This document shows, in pieces, positions 1 to 4,638 of a stretch of 6,800 bases of DNA. The position numbers and the translations under genes are program-made. The notes below the pieces were generated by a model. That model made no database searches. It had not been told where the DNA came from and saw nothing but the letters and a program-made list of their open reading frames with translations. Position 1 is the stretch's first letter; each line of letters starts with the position of its first letter. Origin of the DNA: Pseudomonadota bacterium (GTDB lineage Bacteria > Pseudomonadota > Alphaproteobacteria > Rhodobacterales > Rhodobacteraceae); NCBI GenBank assembly GCA_027592105.1, contig JAQCLA010000133.1:1-6800 (forward strand). The letters run 5' to 3'.

Positions 1-57
1 GAACCCCCGACACGCGGATTATGATTCCGCTGCTCTAACCAACTGAGCTACTCCGCC
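1..57 (-). tRNA. tRNA-Met (CAU anticodon), 3' part outside the window
   Basis: The minus strand from 57 downward folds as a tRNA. It has a 7-nt acceptor strand GGCGGAG (57-51), TA, and a D stem GCTC/GAGC (48-45 with 35-32) around an AGTTGGTTA loop. The 5-bp anticodon stem GCGGA/TCCGC (30-26 with 18-14) holds the loop ATCATAA, whose anticodon is CAT (23-21). A GTGTC variable loop and the first T-stem strand GGGGG followed by TTC end at the window edge. The 3' half of the T arm and the acceptor 3' strand are missing only because the window stops. The body resembles elongator tRNA-Met; it lacks the run of G-C pairs in the anticodon stem that marks initiators. CAU can also belong to tRNA-Ile whose C34 becomes lysidine. 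I prefer elongator Met from overall likeness, but the missing acceptor end prevents a firm choice. Confidence 0.9.
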
Positions 58-69
58 GTAAGCGCGCTG

Positions 70-98
70 GAGGTATGATAAGCATTCCCTCCCGTCAA
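70..98 (-). promoter_or_regulatory. candidate promoter of the tRNA gene
   Basis: On the minus strand a TTGACG hexamer (98-93) is followed by a 17-nt spacer and TACCTC (75-70), which places a start site a few bases before the mature tRNA 5' end at 57. The -35 box is close to the sigma-70-type consensus, while the -10 box is weak. A T-rich stretch (109-99) lies just upstream. An alternative -10 box, TATCAT, would need a different -35 box. Short leaders are common for tRNA genes. The position supports the call more than the -10 sequence does. Confidence 0.4.
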
Positions 99-177
99 CA
101 ACAAAAACCCGCGCGGTGACGCAAGATCCGCCAGGGCAAGCACACCCTGCGGCGAAAGCGATAGAAGGCGACATGCG

Positions 178-804
178 CTAGACCTCCACGCCCTTGGTTG
201 CACGATCCCATTGTGCGACGACGCGGGCGGCCTTGCGCCCGACAATCGCGGCGCTGTCACCGGGCTGATACAGCGCGCCACCGAGGCCGAAGCCATCGGC
301 ACCGGCGACCAGCCATTGCCCGAAATGCTCGGGCGCGACACCGCCCACCGGGTAGATAGCGCACCCGCGCGGCAATACCGCGCGCAGGGCCGCCAACCCT
401 TCAGGCCCGATGTGAAACGCCGGGAAAAGCTTGAGCGCATCGGCGCCCGCCTTAAGTGCGGCAAAGCATTCGCTTGGCGTCACAACGCCGGGCATGCTGA
501 CCAAGGCGCGGCGGCGCGTCTCTTGCACCACATCCGGGTCGAAATTGGGCGAAACGATCAAGCGCCCGCCAATCTCGGCCACGGTGCGGACCTGTTCGCG
601 GGTGATGACGGTCCCTGCACCGATCAGCGCCCGATCGCCCAGCGCATCGACAAGGGTCGCGATGCTGTCCAGCGCGCGGTGGGTGTTCAGCGGCACCTCG
701 ATCCGGGTAATCCCGCAATCAAACAGCGCATGCCCGATATCGCTGACCGCATCGGGGGTAACGCCGCGCAGAATGGCGATCAGATTGCGGCCATCGGTCA
801 TCAT
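178..804 (-). CDS. dgoA: 2-dehydro-3-deoxy-6-phosphogalactonate aldolase
   Basis: This is a 208-residue class I aldolase of the KDPG/KDPGal family. It cleaves 2-dehydro-3-deoxy-6-phosphogalactonate to pyruvate and glyceraldehyde 3-phosphate, the last step of the De Ley-Doudoroff route, in the cytoplasm. The family landmarks are in place: LIAILRG near the N-terminus (8-14), the general acid/base glutamate in RIEVPLN (E36), the GAGTV phosphate-side segment (62-66), SPNFDP (85-90) and the Schiff-base lysine in DALKLFPA (K125). The length matches E. coli DgoA (about 205 residues). The neighbouring galactonokinase favours the galacto substrate over KDPG. I chose the ATG at 804 because AAAGGAG (818-812) lies 7 nt before it. 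The in-frame ATG at 840 would add 12 residues, lies within dgoK and has no family support; the ATG at 801 is also possible. The gene starts 4 nt after the dgoK stop, so the two are probably translationally coupled. Confidence 0.95.
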   Translation of the reverse strand: MMTDGRNLIAILRGVTPDAVSDIGHALFDCGITRIEVPLNTHRALDSIATLVDALGDRALIGAGTVITREQVRTVAEIGGRLIVSPNFDPDVVQETRRRALVSMPGVVTPSECFAALKAGADALKLFPAFHIGPEGLAALRAVLPRGCAIYPVGGVAPEHFGQWLVAGADGFGLGGALYQPGDSAAIVGRKAARVVAQWDRATKGVEV

Positions 805-808
805 GCGA

Positions 809-1726
809 TCACTCCTTTGCAAGCGTCGTGGCGTGAGCATAGGTCAACCCGGCAAGCGTCATTGGGTCATCATCCAAGACATGCGCCGTAACCCCTTGGG
901 CGCCCAGTGCGCGGGCATAAAGCCCCGCAAGCGGCCGCGCGCCAATGATCGCCACATCCTGCCCCAACCAATAGGGCCGCGTCGCGGCCAGTTCCGCACC
1001 GATCAAGGCCCCAGAAAGCCGCCCGCGCGCCACGGATGGCGCCGTCGCATGCAGCAACCCATCGGCCCTGATGGCGAAAAGACGCTGCGCCAAACGCCTT
1101 GGGTCGGACAGCAGATCAGCCACGCTTTCGTCGAAGGCCGCCGGATCGACCGCATCGCTCGCCACATATTGCGCCAAACTGCTGTGCTGGGACAGGAGGG
1201 AAAAAAGTTCGCCCGTCATGGCGGTCTGGAAGCTGACCACTTCAGCCGCGCTGATCTGCACCCATTTGCTATGCGTGCCGGGCAGGCAGACGACACCATC
1301 GAAAGCCGGTGTCGCGGTCAAAAAACCGGCAAGCTGGGTCTCTTCACCACGCATCACATCGGCGGGGCTGGATTGGCAAAGCCCCGGCATGATCGAGAGC
1401 GCGATCCGCCCATCGCGCAGGCCCGGCACCGCACTGGGCCGCATATCGGCAGGCTTTGCCGGAACCGGGTGATAATCCACCTCGCACAGGCCACCACGCC
1501 CACCGATCATGCCGCAGGCCAAGACCGGGATGCGCCCCATGCCCAACCAATCGCCGATCAGATCAAGCAGCGCCGCCTCCCAGGCATCGGGGGGGATATC
1601 GCGAGGGTCGCGCGTGCGTGCGACATTGGCGCGAACGCCGCCATCGGCACCGATCGCCCATGCCCGTTGATGGGTATTGCCCCAATCCACCGCGATCCAA
1701 CGGGCAAATTCAATGGTCGCGCTCAT
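809..1726 (-). CDS. dgoK: 2-dehydro-3-deoxygalactonokinase
   Basis: This 305-residue sugar-acid kinase phosphorylates 2-dehydro-3-deoxy-D-galactonate with ATP, supplying the substrate of the DgoA aldolase that follows. It belongs to the DGOK family of the actin/hexokinase-like ATPase fold. Visible landmarks are the phosphate-1 loop WIAVDWGNTHQRAW (10-23), CGMIGG (71-76), MPGL (113-116), MRGEETQLAG (125-134), LPGTHSKWVQ (148-157) and then FQTAMTGELFSLL, all characteristic of DgoK. E. coli DgoK is slightly shorter (about 292). The segment after CGMIG reads GRGGLCEVDY, where as I recall other members usually have a tryptophan and an E-A-P-Y-like stretch, so this copy is somewhat divergent there. 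ATG at 1726 follows AGAGGG (1737-1732) by 5 nt and begins just before the first beta strand. It lies 45 nt after the regulator gene with no terminator between. No galactonate dehydratase, transporter or GntR-type DgoR is present in the window. Confidence 0.93.
   Translation of the reverse strand: MSATIEFARWIAVDWGNTHQRAWAIGADGGVRANVARTRDPRDIPPDAWEAALLDLIGDWLGMGRIPVLACGMIGGRGGLCEVDYHPVPAKPADMRPSAVPGLRDGRIALSIMPGLCQSSPADVMRGEETQLAGFLTATPAFDGVVCLPGTHSKWVQISAAEVVSFQTAMTGELFSLLSQHSSLAQYVASDAVDPAAFDESVADLLSDPRRLAQRLFAIRADGLLHATAPSVARGRLSGALIGAELAATRPYWLGQDVAIIGARPLAGLYARALGAQGVTAHVLDDDPMTLAGLTYAHATTLAKE
812..818 (-). promoter_or_regulatory. ribosome binding site of dgoA, inside the end of dgoK
   Basis: The minus strand reads AAAGGAG here, 7 nt before the ATG at 804. 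AAG GAG are also the last two sense codons (Lys304, Glu305) of dgoK. The overlap fixes the dgoA start and suggests that ribosomes finishing dgoK feed dgoA. Confidence 0.8.
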
Positions 1727-1771
1727 GAAAACCCTCTTTCACTTGTCGCCGCGTGCAAGATCATCGCCATC

Positions 1772-2251
1772 TCACAGCGGCAGGGCCGTTGTCTTGAACA
1801 CGGTCTTGAGCGCAAAGCTCGACTGCATCTGGGCAACACCGGGTAAGCGGGCAAGATGCTGGCGGTGGATACGGGCGAAATCCTCGCTGTCGCGGGCCAC
1901 GACCTTGAGCAGGTAATCCGCCGTGCCCGCCATCAAGTGACATTCCAACACATCGGGCACGCGCGCGACGGCCTTTTCAAAGGCATCGAGGATCTCATCG
2001 GCCTGCCCCGATAGGCGGATCTCGACAAAGACCGTGGTCACCAGCGATACCGCCCGCGGGTTGAGCAAGGCCACGTAGTTGCGGATGGCACCTGACTGTT
2101 CCAAACGCTGCACACGGCGATGACAGGCCGAGGGCGAGAGATGCACCTTGTCGCTCAACTCGGCGTTGGTCATCCGGCCATTGCGCTGCAAGGCCCGCAA
2201 AATCGCAAGGTCCATGTCGTCGAGTGTGGGTTGGTCACGAAAATCTTGCAT
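1772..2251 (-). CDS. Lrp/AsnC-family transcriptional regulator, probable ald regulator
   Basis: This 159-residue protein has the two-part Lrp/AsnC build. The N-terminal winged helix-turn-helix begins at LDDMDLAILRALQRNGRMTNAELS (10-33) and has its recognition helix at LSPSACHRRVQRLEQSGAI (38-56). The C-terminal RAM ligand-binding and oligomerisation domain (about 70-155) contains the glycine turn HLMAGTADYLLKV (105-117). Proteins of this family form octamers or dimers-of-dimers that wrap DNA and sense amino acids. Divergent placement next to alanine dehydrogenase is typical of AldR/AlaR-type activators that respond to alanine; that role is inferred from position. ATG at 2251 has only a weak upstream AAGAA. 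The next ATG (2215) would begin directly at the first helix and has no Shine-Dalgarno sequence, so 2251 is kept. dgoK follows 45 nt downstream on the same strand, so the regulator may be co-transcribed with dgoKA. Confidence 0.9.
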   Translation of the reverse strand: MQDFRDQPTLDDMDLAILRALQRNGRMTNAELSDKVHLSPSACHRRVQRLEQSGAIRNYVALLNPRAVSLVTTVFVEIRLSGQADEILDAFEKAVARVPDVLECHLMAGTADYLLKVVARDSEDFARIHRQHLARLPGVAQMQSSFALKTVFKTTALPL

Positions 2252-2365
2252 AAAATTAACATTCTTCGAAGATTATTGCAGAAAGCTCGCATTTCGCAGG
2301 CAAAAAATCAAAGCAATTCCACCAGCGCGAGCGCATCATCACGGCAAGGATGAAAGGAGCTTTCC
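2252..2365. promoter_or_regulatory. divergent promoter/operator region between the Lrp-type regulator and ald
   Basis: This 114-bp gap is clearly more AT-rich than its surroundings in its regulator-proximal half. It contains a perfect 10-bp palindrome TCTTCGAAGA (2263-2272). The direct repeat TTGCAnAAA occurs at 2246-2254 and 2276-2284, exactly 30 bp apart or about three helical turns, and flanks the palindrome. The first repeat overlaps the regulator start codon. A third, weaker arm ATTTCGCA (2291-2298) forms an imperfect dyad with GCAGAAAG (2278-2285). Several phased sites fit the way Lrp-family proteins bind. I could not assign -35 and -10 boxes for either gene with confidence. The ald ribosome binding site AAGGAG (2354-2359) lies at the right end. 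Confidence 0.6.
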
Positions 2366-3484
2366 ATGCTGATCGGTTGCCCCAAGGAAATCAAACCACA
2401 GGAATTTCGTGTCGGCCTGACACCGGCCGCCGTGCGCGAGGCCGTCGCGCATGGCCATGATGTCATCATCGAAACCGGCGCAGGGCTGGGCGCGGGCTTT
2501 GAAGACGCGGCCTATCTTGCTGCAGGTGCCGAGATCGTGGCCACCGCGGAGGCAGTCTTCGCGCGCGCCGACATGGTGGTAAAGGTCAAGGAACCCCAAG
2601 CCATCGAACGTGCAAGGCTGCGCGAAGGGCAGATCTTGTTCACCTATCTGCATCTGGCCCCCGACCCCGACCAGACGCGCGATCTCTTGGCCAGCGGTGT
2701 GACCGCTATCGCTTATGAAACCGTGACCGATGCCAGCGGCGGCCTGCCGCTTCTGGCGCCCATGTCCGAGGTGGCGGGCCGACTGGCCCCGCAGGTCGGC
2801 GCATGGGCGCTGCACAAGGCCAATGGCGGGCGTGGTGTGCTGATGGGTGGCGTGCCGGGTGTCGGCCCCGCCGATGTGGTGGTGATCGGCGGCGGGGTCG
2901 TCGGCACACAGGCCGCGCGCGTCGCCGCGGGCATGGGTGCGGATGTCACGGTGCTTGACCGCTCGCTGCCCCGGCTGCGCTATCTCGATGATGTCTATCG
3001 CGGGGTGTTCAAGACACGCTATGCCAGCACGGATGCCACGGCCGAGCTGATCACGCGGGCCGATATGGTGATCGGTGCCGTGCTGATCCCCGGCGCGGCC
3101 GCACCCAAGCTGGTCAGCCGCGCACAGCTGTCCACGATGAAGCCCGGCGCGGTGATCGTCGATGTCGCCATCGATCAGGGCGGTTGTTTCGAAACATCGC
3201 GCGCCACGACCCATCAAGACCCGATCTACGAGGTCGACGGGATCGTGCATTATTGCGTGGCCAACATGCCCGGCGCCGTGGCGCGCAGCGCGACCTTGGC
3301 CTTGGGCAATGCCACCATGCCCTTCATGATCGCGCTGGCCAACAAGGGCTGGCACAAAGCCTGTGCCGATGATCCGCATCTGGCCGCTGGGCTGAACACC
3401 CATGCGGGCCAGCTGACCAATGCCGCGGTCGGCGTGGCGTTGAACCTACCGGCTATAACGCCCGCCGCCCTTCTTGATGCGTGA
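2366..3484 (+). CDS. ald: alanine dehydrogenase (NAD-dependent)
   Basis: This 372-residue enzyme catalyses the reversible oxidative deamination of L-alanine to pyruvate and ammonium with NAD, in the cytoplasm. It feeds alanine carbon into central metabolism, or assimilates ammonium when reversed. The length equals that of well-studied homologues, and the catalytic residues fall at the same numbers: R15 in EFRVGLTP, K75 in VKVKEP, H96 in YLHLA and D270 in DVAIDQGG. The Rossmann glycine motif VIGGGVVGTQAA (173-184) is followed by D198 at the end of the next strand, which indicates preference for NAD over NADP. PMSEVAGRLA (132-141), the GVPGVGPADV segment (162-171) and CVANMPGAV near the C-terminal part are also family hallmarks. 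ATG at 2366 follows AAGGAG (2354-2359) by 6 nt. It is divergent from a Lrp/AsnC regulator, probably its activator, and ends at a strong terminator. The gene appears intact. Confidence 0.97.
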   Translation: MLIGCPKEIKPQEFRVGLTPAAVREAVAHGHDVIIETGAGLGAGFEDAAYLAAGAEIVATAEAVFARADMVVKVKEPQAIERARLREGQILFTYLHLAPDPDQTRDLLASGVTAIAYETVTDASGGLPLLAPMSEVAGRLAPQVGAWALHKANGGRGVLMGGVPGVGPADVVVIGGGVVGTQAARVAAGMGADVTVLDRSLPRLRYLDDVYRGVFKTRYASTDATAELITRADMVIGAVLIPGAAAPKLVSRAQLSTMKPGAVIVDVAIDQGGCFETSRATTHQDPIYEVDGIVHYCVANMPGAVARSATLALGNATMPFMIALANKGWHKACADDPHLAAGLNTHAGQLTNAAVGVALNLPAITPAALLDA

Positions 3485-3492
3485 AGACGAAG

Positions 3493-3520
3493 AAGGCCCG
3501 CCCAAGATAGGCGGGCCTTT
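3493..3520. terminator. bidirectional intrinsic terminator between ald and mscL
   Basis: A perfect 10-bp stem pairs AAGGCCCGCC (3493-3502) with GGCGGGCCTT (3510-3519) around a 7-nt loop (3503-3509). On the plus strand it starts 8 nt after the ald stop and ends in TTT. On the minus strand it lies 18 nt after the mscL stop and runs into TTCTTCGTCTTC. Both U-tracts are short or interrupted, but the stem is very GC-rich and the convergent placement fits shared use. Confidence 0.85.
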
Positions 3521-3537
3521 CATCGGATAGAATGCGA

Positions 3538-3969
3538 TCAGGCTTTCTTGAGCGCGTCGCGAATTTCCATCAGGATGTCCAACTCGGTCGGACCTGCGGG
3601 TGCAGCCTCAGCCGGGGCTTCTTCGGCCTTTTGCTCGGCGGCCTGCTTGATGCGGTTGACCATCTTGACCAACATGAAAACGACGAAGGCGATAATGAGG
3701 AAATTGATCACGGCCATGACGAATTTACCGATGGCGAAAACGGGTGCGCCCGCCTCTGTCGCTGCGGTCAGTGAGGGGTAGGTTTCGCCGTTCAACGCAT
3801 AGAACCAGCCCGAAAAGTCGATGCCGCCGGTTACCAATGCGATGATCGGATTGATCAGGTCGCCCACAAGCGATGATACGATCGCGGTGAAAGCCGCCCC
3901 GATGATGATACCCACAGCCATGTCCACGACATTGCCGCGCGCGATGAAATCCTTGAACTCGTTGATCAT
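3538..3969 (-). CDS. mscL: large-conductance mechanosensitive channel MscL
   Basis: This 143-residue inner-membrane protein should form a homopentameric pore that opens under membrane tension and releases solutes during hypo-osmotic shock. The N-terminal amphipathic helix MINEFKDFIARGNVVD (1-16) leads into the pore-lining TM1, AVGIIIGAAFTAIVSSLVGDLINPII (18-43). G20 and G24 correspond to E. coli G22 and G26. A periplasmic loop (about 44-77) contains GGIDFSGWFY. TM2 (about 78-104) is FAIGKFVMAVINFLIIAFVVFMLVK. A charged stretch and an Ala/Pro/Glu-rich linker (110-127) precede the C-terminal bundle helix ELDILMEIRDALKK. ATG at 3969 matches the usual family start and has GGTGGGA about 7 nt upstream. 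The frame stays open upstream through GTG and TTG codons as far as TTG at 4038, but those residues do not resemble MscL. It converges with ald and lies 157 bp downstream of ytoQ. Confidence 0.96.
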   Translation of the reverse strand: MINEFKDFIARGNVVDMAVGIIIGAAFTAIVSSLVGDLINPIIALVTGGIDFSGWFYALNGETYPSLTAATEAGAPVFAIGKFVMAVINFLIIAFVVFMLVKMVNRIKQAAEQKAEEAPAEAAPAGPTELDILMEIRDALKKA

Positions 3970-4082
3970 TTGGTCGTCCCACCAGTTACGTTGCTCGGCG
4001 ACCGGGCCTGTTGTCGGCACAATGGTCGCTGGCACCAAGGTGAACCCAAAGCTGTTTCAATCGCAAGAAATGATCCCAGAAA

Positions 4083-4097
4083 GCGAAAAGTTTTCGC
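4083..4097. promoter_or_regulatory. perfect palindrome in the ytoQ-mscL gap (operator or weak terminator)
   Basis: GCGAAAA (4083-4089) and TTTTCGC (4091-4097) are exact inverse copies around one G. It lies 30 nt past the ytoQ stop and about 113 nt before the mscL start, both genes being on the minus strand. As RNA it could form GCGAA/TTCGC with a 5-nt loop, followed on the minus strand by TTTCT, a weak terminator for ytoQ. As DNA it could be a protein binding site. The rest of the 157-bp gap (3970-4126) shows no promoter boxes I trust, although an mscL promoter probably lies there. Confidence 0.35.
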
Positions 4098-4126
4098 CGT
4101 CTTGAGTCGGCAACGCCACAGCCCGG

Positions 4127-4573
4127 TTAGATCGGCAGCTGCCCGGTGAGTACGTAGCGCAGGATTTGTGCGACTTGCACCGGCTCCTCACATGCGGCCA
4201 ACGCCGCGCCATGCACCTCTTTCAAGGCATGTTGATGCTCTGGCAGGCTGACAATGATCAGCGGCTTGCCCAGTGCCGCGGCATATCCCGCATCGAAGGC
4301 GGCGTTCCATTGCTTATATTGCGCGCCAAAGCGCACCACCACGATATCGGCGGTTTCAATGCCATAGCGTGTCCGGATCGCGTTGAGCTTTGCGCTCTTG
4401 TGGTCATGCCAGAATTTCGACGCCTCGGCACCCAAGATCGCCACGCCGCAATCATCGCTTGCGGCGTGATCGGTCACTGGGCCGGTGAAGGTCACATCCA
4501 GACCATCGGCGGCCTCAGCGATCTCGTCGCGCCAATCGGTGTGGATCTCGCCCGAGAGGTAAACGGTCAGCAT
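4127..4573 (-). CDS. ytoQ: YtoQ family protein (nucleoside 2-deoxyribosyltransferase-like)
   Basis: This 148-residue soluble protein resembles Bacillus YtoQ along its whole length; no reaction is established for the family. Conserved stretches are VYLSGEIHTDWRDEI (4-18), FTGPVTDHAASDDCG (29-43), the ILG turn (46-48), ETADIVVVRFGAQYKQWNAAFDAGYAAALGKPLIIV (73-108) and LKEV later on. The opening strand plus Gly-Glu, the ADIVVV strand and AGYAAALGKP look like the nucleoside 2-deoxyribosyltransferase/Rossmann-like fold. However, Asp (D94) stands where deoxyribosyltransferases usually carry a catalytic Glu before the Gly-Tyr-Ala. Binding of a nucleotide or nucleoside is therefore inference, and transferase activity is uncertain. 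ATG at 4573 has AAAGGA (4585-4580) 6 nt upstream; another ATG at 4578 is out of frame and too close. It follows pheT by 65 nt on the same strand with a hairpin between, so it may share the pheT transcript. Confidence 0.88.
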   Translation of the reverse strand: MLTVYLSGEIHTDWRDEIAEAADGLDVTFTGPVTDHAASDDCGVAILGAEASKFWHDHKSAKLNAIRTRYGIETADIVVVRFGAQYKQWNAAFDAGYAAALGKPLIIVSLPEHQHALKEVHGAALAACEEPVQVAQILRYVLTGQLPI

Positions 4574-4590
4574 GTCATGTCCTTTCGGTC

Positions 4591-4632
4591 TCGCATCCCC
4601 TGAATTTTCGCACGAAAACTCAAGGGATGCGA
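4591..4632 (-). other. long intercistronic hairpin between pheT and ytoQ
   Basis: TCGCATCCC (4591-4599) pairs exactly with GGGATGCGA (4624-4632). After one mismatch TGA pairs with TCA, and after a second mismatch TTTTC pairs with GAAAA around the 4-nt loop GCAC (4610-4613). In total 17 of 19 positions pair. In the mRNA direction (minus) it begins 6 nt after the pheT stop and ends 5 nt before the ytoQ Shine-Dalgarno sequence. No U-tract follows on the minus strand, so it does not look like an ordinary terminator there. The plus strand does run into TTATTCTTAT, but no plus-strand gene needs ending here. An RNA processing or 3'-stability element, or a control on ytoQ translation, are the likely readings. 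Confidence 0.8.
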
Positions 4633-4638
4633 TTATTC

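Noticed and set aside
1..57. tRNA gene as an integration site for a mobile element
   Set aside because: No integrase, direct repeat or foreign-looking composition is visible; the tRNA 3' end, where an att site would lie, is outside the window.
128..152. Imperfect hairpin downstream of dgoA as an intrinsic terminator
   Set aside because: The 8-bp stem has a bulge, and the T-rich stretch (109-99) lies about 20 nt further on instead of directly after it. It may still weaken transcription, but I cannot support a terminator call.
805..840. Longer DgoA starting at the ATG at 840
   Set aside because: It would overlap the dgoK coding end by about 30 nt, while a strong Shine-Dalgarno sequence sits just before the ATG at 804 and the family length fits 208 residues.
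1742..1759. CTTG...CAAG inverted repeat before dgoK as an operator
   Set aside because: Only 4 bp plus a wobble pair match; this is too short to separate from chance.
431..1846. Plus-strand open frame of 471 codons opposite dgoA, dgoK and the end of the regulator gene
   Set aside because: It is low in hydrophobic residues and rich in Arg/His/Pro, shows no recognisable motif, and lies opposite three genes with clear family signatures. GC-rich codon bias on the real strand keeps stops out of this frame.
2339..3403. Minus-strand open frame of 354 codons opposite ald
   Set aside because: It is antisense to a complete alanine dehydrogenase with all catalytic residues; the His/Asp/Gly-rich translation looks like a codon-bias artefact.
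3970..4038. Longer MscL starting at an upstream TTG (or GTG)
   Set aside because: MscL proteins normally begin directly with the amphipathic helix found at ATG 3969; the 23 extra residues do not resemble the family or a signal peptide.
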